A stretch of DNA of 60,941 nucleotides, taken from assembly GCA_012728655.1 (NCBI GenBank), contig JAAYEQ010000018.1, positions 1 to 60,941 on the forward strand. Direction: 5' to 3'. Within the stretch, counting starts at the first letter, position 1; every line of letters starts with the position of its first letter. This stretch comes from Syntrophomonadaceae bacterium. Lineage in GTDB: Bacteria; Bacillota; Syntrophomonadia; Syntrophomonadales; DTU052. Under the pieces are notes generated by a model that searched no databases, was not told the origin of the DNA, and saw only the letters and a program-made list of their open reading frames with translations. The position numbers and the translations under genes are program-made. Positions 1 to 8,420 of the stretch are shown here, piece after piece.

Positions 1-140
1 GGCCTCACTCCCTTGCTCTGGTTTGGTGTGCTTCCATCAGAGCATCAATTAGGGGGTGAGCCTTGTTTTACCTGCTCTGTCAGTTGAAGGTTGACGACTT
101 TTCGTGGCCATTTATGCCGATTTTATACTGGCCATTAACA
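1..140 (-). mobile_element. Outer end of an IS21-like insertion sequence (partial)
   Basis: Read on the minus strand, this segment begins with a TGTTAATGGCC tip at 140 and carries the near-repeats TGGCCATTTA (105-114) and TGGCCATTAA (130-139) on either side of a GCCGATTTTATAC spacer. Repeated tip-proximal boxes of this type are a feature of IS21-family ends. It then runs towards the window edge, where AAGGGAGTGA looks like a ribosome binding site for a gene lying just outside. No transposase codons are inside the window, so the assignment rests on the end structure only. It could also be the end of another repeat family. Confidence 0.45.
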
Positions 141-667
141 GCTTGCCGGTAATTTAGGTTACATAATGCAAGCAGAATAATTGTATGGGATGGTGCCTTC
201 AACAATCATTTAATATAATTGCCACTGTAATTGCCTTTTTGCAATCAAACGGCCCCATTCCCTACCTCGAACCATAATTAACAAATATTATGTAAACTAA
301 TAGCAGTTTGTCCCAATGTAACCGGTCATTACTTGTGGAACCAAAAAATAATCCCGAATAACAACCCACAACAAGCCATTTAATACCAATGCCCATTTTT
401 CTGTAATCATTACCCTTCCCTATCAAAGCAATGGCGGGAAATAGCCGCTTTTAATACCGCGCCGCTCCATTGCCGTTATTCTGGTAATTCATGGCAATAG
501 TGTCGAAATGGTACCAACAATTCCAGTGGAAACACTCTCCTGTAATAGGAAAATGCCCGCAAACCAGTGTAAATTGTGGTTTGTCAGCCATGACTTACAT
601 GCCCAAAATAGGAGGCAATATGTCGTAACATGTAGAAGTGCCTTGGGAGAGGCCATCAATACTCGCA
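141..667. other. Intergenic stretch without recognisable genes
   Basis: This AT-rich stretch lies between the putative insertion-sequence end and the first hydrolase gene. Short open frames exist on the minus strand, but they have no ribosome binding site and no recognisable protein family. No clear promoter, riboswitch or terminator was identified. Confidence 0.5.
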
Positions 668-680
668 GGGAGGTGATTTT

Positions 681-1481
681 CTGCTGAAGCAATGCAAAGC
701 CAAAAAGGTTATATGCTTGGTGCAAGGCATTGTATTCGTGCTGATTTTCAGCTTATTTGCGCCGATGGTCTCCTTAAAACCACTGACAATCGGAACCCCC
801 AGCGCATTGGCGGCCAACAGGTCAGTTAAGACCATCGCCGCCGGGACCAAGTACGCAACCAGTCTTTACGTGATAAGGAGCGGAGTGTCCGGTCCGGTTG
901 TCATGGTAGTCGGGGGAACACATGGTAATGAGCCTGCAGGATACAAGGCAGCTCACCTCATTAAAGATTACTCGGTAAAAAAAGGAACGCTTCTGGTGAT
1001 ACCTGAAGCCAATCGTATAGCAGTGCAGAATAAGACGCGAACCGCACCGGGTGTCGGTGACCTTAACCGGTCATTTCCCAAGACTTCATCGGACAAGCCC
1101 GATGACCCTCTGGCTCGAGCTATCTGGCAGACGGTCAAGGATTACAGTGTCGACTATCTGATCGACCTTCATGAGGGGTACAAGTACCATCTGCAGACCC
1201 CGTCATCGTGGGGTCAAACCGTTATCTATTACCCCAACAAGGGGACGAAAGCTCTGGCAGATCGAATGGTAAGTGCTATTAACAGCAGCATCTCGACTCC
1301 AAGCCAGAGGTTCAGCACCGTAAAGTATCCTTATAAGGGTGAGCTGTCCCGGAGTACCGGTCAGTTTCTCGGATGTCACAGCTATGTCATTGAATCATGC
1401 CGGTTGGAATCCTTGAACACCAGGATTGGACGTCATACTACCGCCGTTAAAACTGCACTCAAATATTTAAATATGCAATGA
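681..1481 (+). CDS. Secreted M14-like zinc hydrolase (succinylglutamate desuccinylase/aspartoacylase-type), copy 1
   Basis: This is a zinc-dependent amide hydrolase of the succinylglutamate desuccinylase/aspartoacylase branch of the M14 fold. The zinc ligands are visible as GGTHGNEPAG (H81, E84 with the start used here) and the later DLHEGYKYH (H164). The DLNRSFP motif is present, as is a late VIESCR segment that probably carries the catalytic glutamate. The N-terminus is lysine-rich, then hydrophobic, then has an Ala-x-Ala-like end (SALAAN), so export is likely. The start is unusual. A strong GGAGG at 669-673 sits 7 bases before CTG at 681, whereas the first conventional codon (TTG at 717) is 43 bases away. 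The CTG start gives 266 residues, matching the 267-residue paralogue downstream. The substrate is unknown. Confidence 0.75.
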   Translation: MLKQCKAKKVICLVQGIVFVLIFSLFAPMVSLKPLTIGTPSALAANRSVKTIAAGTKYATSLYVIRSGVSGPVVMVVGGTHGNEPAGYKAAHLIKDYSVKKGTLLVIPEANRIAVQNKTRTAPGVGDLNRSFPKTSSDKPDDPLARAIWQTVKDYSVDYLIDLHEGYKYHLQTPSSWGQTVIYYPNKGTKALADRMVSAINSSISTPSQRFSTVKYPYKGELSRSTGQFLGCHSYVIESCRLESLNTRIGRHTTAVKTALKYLNMQ

Positions 1482-1641
1482 AAACCTTGAGATATCAGAG
1501 CGGTTCTAACAACCTTGGTTCCGTCTTTATACCGGCTTTGACCTTATTGCAGGCTACAGGTCCCTTGAGTGCCCCCGAAAAGCCTTTTCGTTTCAGGGAA
1601 AAGGTGTCTAATTCCACAATTCATTAAGGAAAGGAGTAATT

Positions 1642-2445
1642 ATGAGTTTCGGAAGAAGACTAAGGAGATTCAAAGGTTTTACTGTAGCAGCGATAGTTAT
1701 AGCGGTTAGCCTGGTGGCGGCTTCGATACCGTCGTTCCCCGGGTTTACGCCGGCAAATGCAGAAGCACAGGCGGCAACGGTTACCACCGTTACTCTGGCC
1801 AAAAGCACTGCCCGTCAAGACACCCCGTTGTATGTTATCAAGAGCGGAAAACCGGGTCCGGTGGTGATGATCGTGGGAGGCGTCCATGGAAATGAAACTT
1901 CCGGGCCCAAAGCAGCCGATAAAATCAAGAATTTGCGTCCCAAGAAAGGAACCTTGCTGGTTCTTCCTCGGGCCAATATAGTTGCAGTTCAGCAGGGTAC
2001 CCGAACCTCGCCGGGGGTAGGTGATATGAACAGAACCTTCCCGAGAACCAAAAATGGCAAATGCACAAAGAACACTTCGCAGTCGATCTGGAACGCAATC
2101 AAGAGCTATGATGTGGATTACCTGATCGATCTGCATGAGGGCTATAATTACCATAAGATTCAGCCCAGTTCATACGGACAAACCCTCATCTACTACCCTA
2201 TCAGCGGTGCCAAGACTGTTGGACAGGTAATCATAAACGAGTTGAATAAAGGGATAGGCTCGCCCAGCAAGCACTTCACCCTGGTCAAGTATCCCTATGA
2301 AGGGACCCTGGCCAGGGCGGCTGCGCAGCATTTGGGAGTAATAGCCTTTACTATGGAGACCTGCCGCAAGTCGGCAGAATCAATAAGAATCAACAACGGG
2401 GTCAAAGCGACTAAAACCCTGTTAAGCTATCTTGGCATGTTATAG
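1642..2445 (+). CDS. Secreted M14-like zinc hydrolase, copy 2
   Basis: This is a paralogue of the preceding gene with the same architecture. It has a classical signal peptide: an arginine/lysine-rich start, a hydrophobic core at about residues 13-28, and a probable cleavage after PANA at residue 40. The zinc motif GGVHGNETSG supplies H82 and E85, and DLHEGYNYH supplies H165. The MNRTFP motif and a FTMETCRK segment near the catalytic glutamate are also present. An AAGGAAAGGAG ribosome binding site precedes the ATG. It lies about 160 bases after copy 1 and ends 2 bases before the end of the convergent amidoligase operon. The pair looks like a local duplication. Cleavage of a cell-wall or peptide amide bond is a reasonable guess. 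Confidence 0.8.
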   Translation: MSFGRRLRRFKGFTVAAIVIAVSLVAASIPSFPGFTPANAEAQAATVTTVTLAKSTARQDTPLYVIKSGKPGPVVMIVGGVHGNETSGPKAADKIKNLRPKKGTLLVLPRANIVAVQQGTRTSPGVGDMNRTFPRTKNGKCTKNTSQSIWNAIKSYDVDYLIDLHEGYNYHKIQPSSYGQTLIYYPISGAKTVGQVIINELNKGIGSPSKHFTLVKYPYEGTLARAAAQHLGVIAFTMETCRKSAESIRINNGVKATKTLLSYLGML

Positions 2446-2447
2446 CA

Positions 2448-3887
2448 TTATCTGATACGAACATTTACCCGGGTGGATGAACTCTTCTTGGATTTGTTCT
2501 CCGCCCGGTATTTTTTTTTCGGAATAGGAATGCCCCAGGCTTCTCTGATATCCTTGGATTCATCCCATTCTTCCGCATTCCGGCAGAGCTCGTCAATTGA
2601 TTCCAGGTAGGATGCATACTGTTTTGCATCCGGCAGCGCCGTAATCGTTTTCCAGATCTCCGGGTACAGATTGCGCAGATATGATTTGTCCCCGGAATAG
2701 AAAGCTCTTTGGACATCAACACGTGTGAAATAGTTGGTGCTAAGGTCCAGGTAGTTGTCTACAACCAGTTTGGCCAGGCACAATACCCCCTTTGATATCT
2801 CCGGGCTTACCAACCAGCTTGAAATAGTGCGGTATTCGAATCCATGCTCTTTCAGGCGGAAGTCGCTCAAAAGGCCATACTTGGTGCGGCGCATGCTGGA
2901 GGATGCGCTGTTTTCCATTAGAAAAACCGGAATGGCCAGGTAATTGTCCAGGGCTCGCAACAGCTTGCTTGAACAGTTTATGTTGCTGAAGTGGATATGG
3001 CCGCCTATAGGATAATTGCTGGTTGGCTGGCTGCCTGCAACCCATTGGATATTGCTGTACGGCAAAAGTTTTACCCCCTGAAGAATCGTCTTGCGGATAT
3101 TTTCGGCCAATATCAAGGGGGATGTTGAGGGTTCCGGCCGCAGTTCCCCAACCGGCCGCTGCTGGCGGTTGGGGATCCTGATGCTGTCACACCCGACCTT
3201 CCCCTGGCGCGGCAAAAAGCGGGATGCGGGAATCATCTTCCCCGTATCTCGGTTGATTAAGATGAACTCAGGGTCAGCGCCCAGTTTTACCTCTCTTTTT
3301 TCAGCCCGGTAAGGAGGAGCGGTCAGGAATTTGAGCAGGGCTTTTAGTGTTTTGGGAGCCAGGGTTGGAGAGGGATCCACCTCCAAAATAACCGGCTTGC
3401 GCAGCTTGGTAAAGCCGACATGGGCCAGAGCAAAATCAAGGCCCAGGGCCTGAACCGCGGTGCGGGCAGCGTTAATAACGCGTTTGATCTCCTTGTCATC
3501 ATCCTCGGCCTTAATCAGAATCCATTTGCCGTTGCCATCATCCTCACTGGAAGATTTATCACCGTGAGATTTTCTCCAGACTTTAATTGGAATCAGATTC
3601 ATAATAATTACCTTGTATTCCCGGATTATATCCTGAGCGGAAGCAGAGGTATCCAGGCGGTGCAACTGAAATACCTGTCGGGCTGCAGGCGATAACGCGA
3701 GCCGGAGCGCGTTCGGTTCGTTAATTTCGATAATTCTTTCCGTCGGTTTTAAGGGAATGGTGAACTGCTTGTGGGGCGTCGAGCCGATAACCAGTTCGCT
3801 GATTTCGGTGCGACGGTTCTGCTCCAAAAGCATTTTGCTGAGCCTGGCTGCGGTTTCACCGCCGGCATATGTGAACTTTACGGTCAC
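2448..3887 (-). CDS. COOH-NH2 ligase (phage phiEco32 type 2) fused to a partial ATP-grasp-like domain
   Basis: The C-terminal half is an amidoligase of the glutamate-cysteine-ligase-like fold, which joins a carboxyl to an amine using ATP. Signatures are GADPEF (203-208), GELRPEP (about 247-253), GGHIHFSN (about 295-302) and a later EYRTISSWLVSPE. The N-terminal 190 residues end in KPVILEVDPSPTL, resembling the metal-binding end of an ATP-grasp domain, but the nucleotide-binding lysine/glycine loop is not obvious, so this part looks degenerate. It is the last gene of a four-gene operon, and its GTG start overlaps the stop of the upstream ATP-grasp gene by 4 bases (GTGA). Comparative genomics of amidoligases has linked such enzymes with YheC/YheD ATP-grasp proteins. 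The substrate is unknown. Confidence 0.8.
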   Translation of the reverse strand: MTVKFTYAGGETAARLSKMLLEQNRRTEISELVIGSTPHKQFTIPLKPTERIIEINEPNALRLALSPAARQVFQLHRLDTSASAQDIIREYKVIIMNLIPIKVWRKSHGDKSSSEDDGNGKWILIKAEDDDKEIKRVINAARTAVQALGLDFALAHVGFTKLRKPVILEVDPSPTLAPKTLKALLKFLTAPPYRAEKREVKLGADPEFILINRDTGKMIPASRFLPRQGKVGCDSIRIPNRQQRPVGELRPEPSTSPLILAENIRKTILQGVKLLPYSNIQWVAGSQPTSNYPIGGHIHFSNINCSSKLLRALDNYLAIPVFLMENSASSSMRRTKYGLLSDFRLKEHGFEYRTISSWLVSPEISKGVLCLAKLVVDNYLDLSTNYFTRVDVQRAFYSGDKSYLRNLYPEIWKTITALPDAKQYASYLESIDELCRNAEEWDESKDIREAWGIPIPKKKYRAENKSKKSSSTRVNVRIR

Positions 3888-5026
3888 GAGGTTTCGCTTC
3901 CCTTCTGTTTCGATCGTGTCAGATAGGTGGCGTAATCGAGAACCCGGTTTCTGGACAGTATCCTGATATCGGGTTCGTCAAAGCGAAAGGGTTTGGAGTT
4001 GACTTCAATCAGCCATAAGGAGAGATTGGCGTCCAAACCGATGTCCAATGACAGTTCGCCAAAGGCCATGTTGCTGTTCCGGTCAACACAGGTGCCTACG
4101 GCATGTGCCAGTTCAATGATTCGGTCGTATATTACATGCATTCGTATCTCACTGTTCTCAAGGAGTTCACTTAATACATCTTTCAGGGGGACCACCTGTC
4201 CGTAGTTGGGCACATGAGTCAGGAAGGCGTTTTTGGCCGCCAACCTTGCTCCCATCCCGGTTACTTTCCACTCTCCCTGAAGGTCTTTTTGTATAAGGGT
4301 TCTTATATCAAAGATCCTTCCCCGGTACCTGGCCAGGTCAACGGTTTCCTGGACAATATACTCTTTTTGAGGCTGTTTTGACTTAAGCCGCGCGGCTATT
4401 CCAGCAACCCCATTTTCGGTGTGGGCTGCATATCCTTTACCGGTCTTAATGTGGACACGATAACCTGATGGTGTCTTGTCTATGCGCATGATGCCGCGGC
4501 CGACACTGCCGGCACGCGGCTTTAAATATACAGAACCGGCTTTATCGAGCATCTCGGTCAAACCCGCGATACTGAATAACCGGGTTTTCGGAAGGTGGCC
4601 TGTTAATTTCCGGTCTTGGGCCAGCCAGTTATAAACAACCCACTTATCCAAATAACAGGGATTGAAAAACGGAATATTTTCCCGCTCAAGTTGTTCAATA
4701 CACTTTTGAACCTCGGGTCTGTTCTCCGCCTTGCGGTTTGGTATCCGGTTGTAAACCACGTCAAACAGGGGGAACTTGTATAATCGCCATCCATTCCCGG
4801 CTTCCCTGCCCAGAGTCCATCCCCAAACCTGTCTTCGCTTCCAGTCTACACCCCGCGGTTCGAATACGTACACGGTGATCCCGCGTTTACGGCCTTGAAT
4901 GATTAATTCCCGGTAGTTGGAAAGTATCGGCCGGGTCCGCCTGCCGATGGGACAGCTTAACACCCCGATTAAGGGCTTATTGATGAAATAAGGAAATGCT
5001 TTGGCTTCAGGCGGCGAGCTTTTCAT
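3884..5026 (-). CDS. YheC/YheD-family ATP-grasp protein, copy 3 in operon
   Basis: This ATP-grasp protein of 380 residues belongs to the YheC/YheD family found in spore formers. The family presumably forms amide bonds through an acyl-phosphate. The nucleotide-binding segment YLKPRAGSVGRG carries Lys169 and the glycine-rich loop. The metal-binding IEVNSKP lies near residue 345, with the preceding FGELSLDIGLD segment, so the catalytic residues look intact. The N-terminus has the family's IGVLSCPIG strand and a VVYNRIPNR motif. It overlaps the upstream ATP-grasp gene by 4 bases (ATGA) and the downstream amidoligase by 4 bases, so translational coupling is expected. In B. subtilis the related YheD is reported around the forespore. 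A role here in spore-layer chemistry is inference. Confidence 0.85.
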   Translation of the reverse strand: MKSSPPEAKAFPYFINKPLIGVLSCPIGRRTRPILSNYRELIIQGRKRGITVYVFEPRGVDWKRRQVWGWTLGREAGNGWRLYKFPLFDVVYNRIPNRKAENRPEVQKCIEQLERENIPFFNPCYLDKWVVYNWLAQDRKLTGHLPKTRLFSIAGLTEMLDKAGSVYLKPRAGSVGRGIMRIDKTPSGYRVHIKTGKGYAAHTENGVAGIAARLKSKQPQKEYIVQETVDLARYRGRIFDIRTLIQKDLQGEWKVTGMGARLAAKNAFLTHVPNYGQVVPLKDVLSELLENSEIRMHVIYDRIIELAHAVGTCVDRNSNMAFGELSLDIGLDANLSLWLIEVNSKPFRFDEPDIRILSRNRVLDYATYLTRSKQKGSETS

Positions 5027-6276
5027 TTGACACCCTTCCCATTCTGTTTATCACCGGGGCGAACCGGACCGTTTACGGCCAGATAACAGGCAAATCTTAA
5101 AGGTTTGGTAAAGGATAGGGTTATGAGTTTCGGCGAGCCCTTGCCTTCAACCGTACGGCGGGGTTTCGAATTGACCTCGATTATCCAAATGTGCCCGTCT
5201 TTGTCGACACCGAGGTCAACTCCCATTTCGCCGAATACATGCCCGGATGCGTTTTCCAGGGCTTCACACACCTTGATCGAGAGAGCACGTATCTTCTTTT
5301 TTATTTCAGCTATCCTGTCCTTATCGAAGTATTGTTTAAAAACCTCATTTAGAGGATAAGGAGTTCCGCCGCTGGCCAGATTGGAGGTTATATTGCCTTT
5401 ACGTCCCACCCGGGCGTAGACTTTGGTTATGGTCCACATCCCCTTGTCATTCTTCTGCATCAGGGTGCGGATGTCGACCACTCCGCCCTCGAAGGTAATG
5501 AGGTCAATGCCCTGCTGTATGAGATACAGCCGCCGGCCGCCAATCGCCCGAAATTTGCGATAGACATCCTTAATTGACAGGGCATATCGTACCTGGCCGC
5601 CGCGGCTCTTGAGTACAAAGCGCCCCGATTCCCGGCTAATGCGGATGATTCCACGGCCCAGGCTGCCGGTTACCGGTTTCAGGTATAGGTTATGGAATGA
5701 AGCGAGCATGGAGGTTAAGTCCTTGGGTTCTTTCAATACTCTGGCTTTGGGCAAGTGAGGGCGAATCTCGGGAACATCTTTAAGGTAGTCATGGACCACA
5801 TGTTTGTTAAGGTAGCAGGGATTAAAATACCTGCCTTTAGTCAATTTGTTAAGCCTGGTCCGGTCCTGCTGATAACGCCGTTCAGCAACTCGGGTGTAAA
5901 TCTGATCGTATACAACGTCGGGAGGCGGCACCGGACCCTTAACCCAGCGTCCATAGCCGTCTTCTTCCATTACAAAACGGTACCCGGTGAACCTGTTGTT
6001 TCCCCAGTCTATGTCCCAGGGGCGAAAAACATAAACCTCAGCCGGTACCCTTTTTTCCATACGGCTTAAGAAGGACAGTTCCCCCTGAACCCCGGTGGGC
6101 TTGATCCTGCCGCTGTGAAGTTTGTTGGTGGTCAGAATCCCGATTACAGGCTTTTTATCCTGGCTCTTCTTTTTCGGAGATGCGTTGTCGTTGACCGGAA
6201 TGCCGGCGTTTTCTTCGACCGGATTCATTTGTTCGGTCCCGTTTCTTTCGATTTTCGATGTTGTTTTGGTACTCAT
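5023..6276 (-). CDS. YheC/YheD-family ATP-grasp protein, copy 2 in operon
   Basis: This is a 417-residue paralogue of its neighbours. The first 42 residues form a charged, probably disordered extension (KKKSQDKKP) before the IGILTTNK strand. The ATP-binding YLKPVTGSLGRG includes Lys200, and the metal site IEVNSKPRRT is followed by a basic tail. VVYDQIYTRVAERR matches the family's conserved surface motif. The start overlaps the stop of the first ATP-grasp gene by ATGA. Sequence divergence between the three copies suggests three distinct substrates or consecutive steps, not recent duplication. No regulator is encoded next to the operon. Confidence 0.85.
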   Translation of the reverse strand: MSTKTTSKIERNGTEQMNPVEENAGIPVNDNASPKKKSQDKKPVIGILTTNKLHSGRIKPTGVQGELSFLSRMEKRVPAEVYVFRPWDIDWGNNRFTGYRFVMEEDGYGRWVKGPVPPPDVVYDQIYTRVAERRYQQDRTRLNKLTKGRYFNPCYLNKHVVHDYLKDVPEIRPHLPKARVLKEPKDLTSMLASFHNLYLKPVTGSLGRGIIRISRESGRFVLKSRGGQVRYALSIKDVYRKFRAIGGRRLYLIQQGIDLITFEGGVVDIRTLMQKNDKGMWTITKVYARVGRKGNITSNLASGGTPYPLNEVFKQYFDKDRIAEIKKKIRALSIKVCEALENASGHVFGEMGVDLGVDKDGHIWIIEVNSKPRRTVEGKGSPKLITLSFTKPLRFACYLAVNGPVRPGDKQNGKGVK

Positions 6277-7601
6277 GCCTGTTCACCCTCTCGGAATCCT
6301 GCCAGGTAACGGGCATAAAGCATGGGACGCATTATGCTCAAACGTTCGTCCTTATTCATTTCCATTTGACTGAAAGCTCTGCGCCCCGGTTTGGAATTGG
6401 CCTCAAGAAACCATACGCGGCCAGTTGTGTCAATGATAAAATCCAGACCGATTTCCCCGATTGGAGTTATATGTTTTTCGAGAGTTTCAGCTATCTTCAA
6501 GGCCAGTTTCTCGATGTTGGATATAATTTCGGTGATCTCACTGTCTTTAAATCTGCATGCTGCCAGCACCGATTCCAATCGTTCCGGTTTTCCGCCGGTG
6601 TGAAGGTTGGTGGTCACCCGCCCTTTTCCTCCCACTCTGGCAGCCAGTCCGGTAATGTTCCATTTATTGGTGTGGTCTTTTTGCACCATGGCTCTTACGT
6701 CAAAATGTCCGGCGCTGGAAGGACAGGTAATGGCCTGTTGAACCAGCATGAGCTTGGATTTGGCAGCCGACCTGGTTTTTCGGTATACCCGGTTGATGTC
6801 GGTGTATTTGGATTCCTGAATATCGGCGGTGCCCTGACACATATAGGTGCCGTTGCTCTTCCTGACCCGGGTTATCCCTTTTCCCTGGAATCCGCCCGCC
6901 GGCTTGACATACACCTGACGATGTTTCTGAAGCATCTCCTTGAGGACATTTACCGCAGTAAGAACCTGGGTTTCCGGGATATGCGCTCTTATCTCCCCGT
7001 CCAGGCTTAACAGGCGGTGGATTTTCCACTTGCTGCCCATAGGGGCATTGAAGGACTTAACCCCTGACTTCTGCATGCGCTTCAGGATCGGGTATGACCA
7101 GGGATCGCCTTCCTTGCGGAAATAACGGTTATACACGATGTCTGGAAAAGGAAACCACCTGCGCACCCATTTGTTTGTGATCCCATTCGGCAGATAATAC
7201 CCGTGAACCAACTTGCGGTCCCAATCGATGCTCTGGGGGGTGAATACTATGCCGATACAGGTGAGTTTCTTAAGCTGCGCCAGGAGTTTGCGGTAAAAAC
7301 TATCCTGACCGAAGACACCGTTTTGGTATTGTTTGGCCAGGATGCCTATCAGGGGACCTACTTTCAGTTTGTTGTCTACCCTGGTTACTCCCAGCTTGAT
7401 GCCGGCGGGCAGGCTGAGAGCCGCTGACAATCGTTCCGATAAAGATACGGTTTCATCGTCCGGTTCAATATCTCTTTTTTTTGCAATCTTGGCACGAGCA
7501 CTTCTGTTCCCGATTGTAACCGTAACTGATTGACCGGGCGTTACTCCCAGCCTGGTGCATGTGTTTCCGGAAATGTATATAATATTATGATTTTCTGGCA
7601 T
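6273..7601 (-). CDS. YheD-like ATP-grasp protein with N-terminal double-psi-like domain, first gene of operon
   Basis: This is the full-length version of the family (442 residues). The N-terminal 80 residues (YISGNTCTRLGVTPGQSVTV and following) form the small beta-barrel-like domain typical of YheD. The ATP-grasp core follows with YVKPAGGFQGKGITRV and LEANSKPGRR. The start chosen is the ATG preceded by AAGAGGTAG, not an upstream in-frame ATG at 7655 that lacks a ribosome binding site. It heads the operon of three ATP-grasp genes and one amidoligase and is divergent from the DUF503 gene. The operon promoter should lie in the short space before 7680 but was not pinned down. The catalytic residues are intact and the substrate is unknown. 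Confidence 0.85.
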   Translation of the reverse strand: MPENHNIIYISGNTCTRLGVTPGQSVTVTIGNRSARAKIAKKRDIEPDDETVSLSERLSAALSLPAGIKLGVTRVDNKLKVGPLIGILAKQYQNGVFGQDSFYRKLLAQLKKLTCIGIVFTPQSIDWDRKLVHGYYLPNGITNKWVRRWFPFPDIVYNRYFRKEGDPWSYPILKRMQKSGVKSFNAPMGSKWKIHRLLSLDGEIRAHIPETQVLTAVNVLKEMLQKHRQVYVKPAGGFQGKGITRVRKSNGTYMCQGTADIQESKYTDINRVYRKTRSAAKSKLMLVQQAITCPSSAGHFDVRAMVQKDHTNKWNITGLAARVGGKGRVTTNLHTGGKPERLESVLAACRFKDSEITEIISNIEKLALKIAETLEKHITPIGEIGLDFIIDTTGRVWFLEANSKPGRRAFSQMEMNKDERLSIMRPMLYARYLAGFREGEQA

Positions 7602-7679
7602 TAAGCTACCTCTTTTCCGCTTTTCCAGACTGTGGTTTATTATATGAGTAGACATGTTGTCTAGGTTCGTTTAAGGGAG

Positions 7680-7997
7680 ATGGTCACGATATTTACGGTA
7701 CACGGAAAGATAGAGCTTTTTATCCCGGATTCACATTCACTAAAAGACCGCAGGCGAATAGTCAACAGCGTAAAAACCAGCCTACAGAAGAACTTTAATA
7801 TTTCCGTGGCGGACAGCAGTGAAGACAATGTCTGGCAGCGGGCCACCCTGGGGTTTGCTTTGGTTTCTTCAAATTACCGGGGGCTGCAGGAAACGCTGGA
7901 TGCAATCGACAGGCAACTGGGGAACAACCCCGAATTTGAGTTGATCGAAATGAAGTATGAGTACCTCCCGACCATTTCCGATAAACTGTCGCTTTGA
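7680..7997 (+). CDS. DUF503 family protein (YlxP-like)
   Basis: This 105-residue protein of the DUF503/YlxP family shows the characteristic SLKDRRRIVNSVKTSLQ segment, followed by a ferredoxin-like alternation of strands and helices. The family is widespread in Firmicutes, often near rbfA/infB, and its function is not established. Here it stands alone, divergent from the ATP-grasp operon. The ATG overlaps the only purine-rich ribosome binding sequence (AAGGGAG), so initiation a few codons later at a non-standard codon (ATA at 7689) cannot be excluded. Relatives do begin close to the first beta strand. Confidence 0.8.
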   Translation: MVTIFTVHGKIELFIPDSHSLKDRRRIVNSVKTSLQKNFNISVADSSEDNVWQRATLGFALVSSNYRGLQETLDAIDRQLGNNPEFELIEMKYEYLPTISDKLSL

Positions 7998-8021
7998 GGC
8001 TGTTCGGTACCCGGAATGCAG

Positions 8022-8420
8022 TTACGCAGGTTCAAACAGGATCAGCTTCCGGCCGCTGTCATCGGCTTCAAAAACCGCCTGAACACGTATGCCAATGTAT
8101 ACATCGTCCGGTGAGCAGTTAACGATGTTGGTGGCCATTCGGATTCCTTCCTGCAGCTCAACAATTGCGAATACATAAGGAGCCATGGTGGCGAATTCCT
8201 GCAGGAAAGGTCTTCTGATTACTGTATAGGTGTAAACCTGCCCCTGGCCTGACATCTGTTCCCAGGTAAACTCCAGGCCTGAACAGTAAGGGCAGATTTC
8301 CCGCGGGTAGAATACCAGCCGCGAGCACGATTTACACCGGGGGAGCCACAGTTCATCGCGCTGCAGGTATGACCAGTATGGTTCAGAAACCGGAGTGGTC
8401 GGCAAAAACGGCCTTCTCAT
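8022..8420 (-). CDS. Zn-ribbon/OB-fold protein (DUF35), partner of thiolase-like protein
   Basis: This is a small acyl-CoA-binding accessory protein. The N-terminus has a rubredoxin-like zinc ribbon, CKSCSRLVFYPREICPYCSG, with four cysteines. A DUF35 OB-fold follows, with GQVYTYTVIRRPF and FAIVELQEG. In known systems such proteins form complexes with thiolases, HMG-CoA synthase or aldolases of CoA thioesters. The ATG overlaps the stop codon of the upstream thiolase-like gene (TGATG), supporting a stoichiometric complex. Confidence 0.88.
   Translation of the reverse strand: MRRPFLPTTPVSEPYWSYLQRDELWLPRCKSCSRLVFYPREICPYCSGLEFTWEQMSGQGQVYTYTVIRRPFLQEFATMAPYVFAIVELQEGIRMATNIVNCSPDDVYIGIRVQAVFEADDSGRKLILFEPA

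Noticed and set aside
489-850. Minus-strand small open frames near the left edge
   Set aside because: They lack ribosome binding sites and overlap the signal-peptide region of the M14-like hydrolase or noncoding AT-rich sequence.
1482-1641. Riboswitch between the two M14-like genes
   Set aside because: Only a short CGAAAAG/CTTTTCG stem is visible and no known riboswitch core could be recognised.
6258-7010. 250-codon plus-strand open frame over the YheD-like gene
   Set aside because: It is a shadow of the codon pattern of the ATP-grasp gene and lacks protein-family features.
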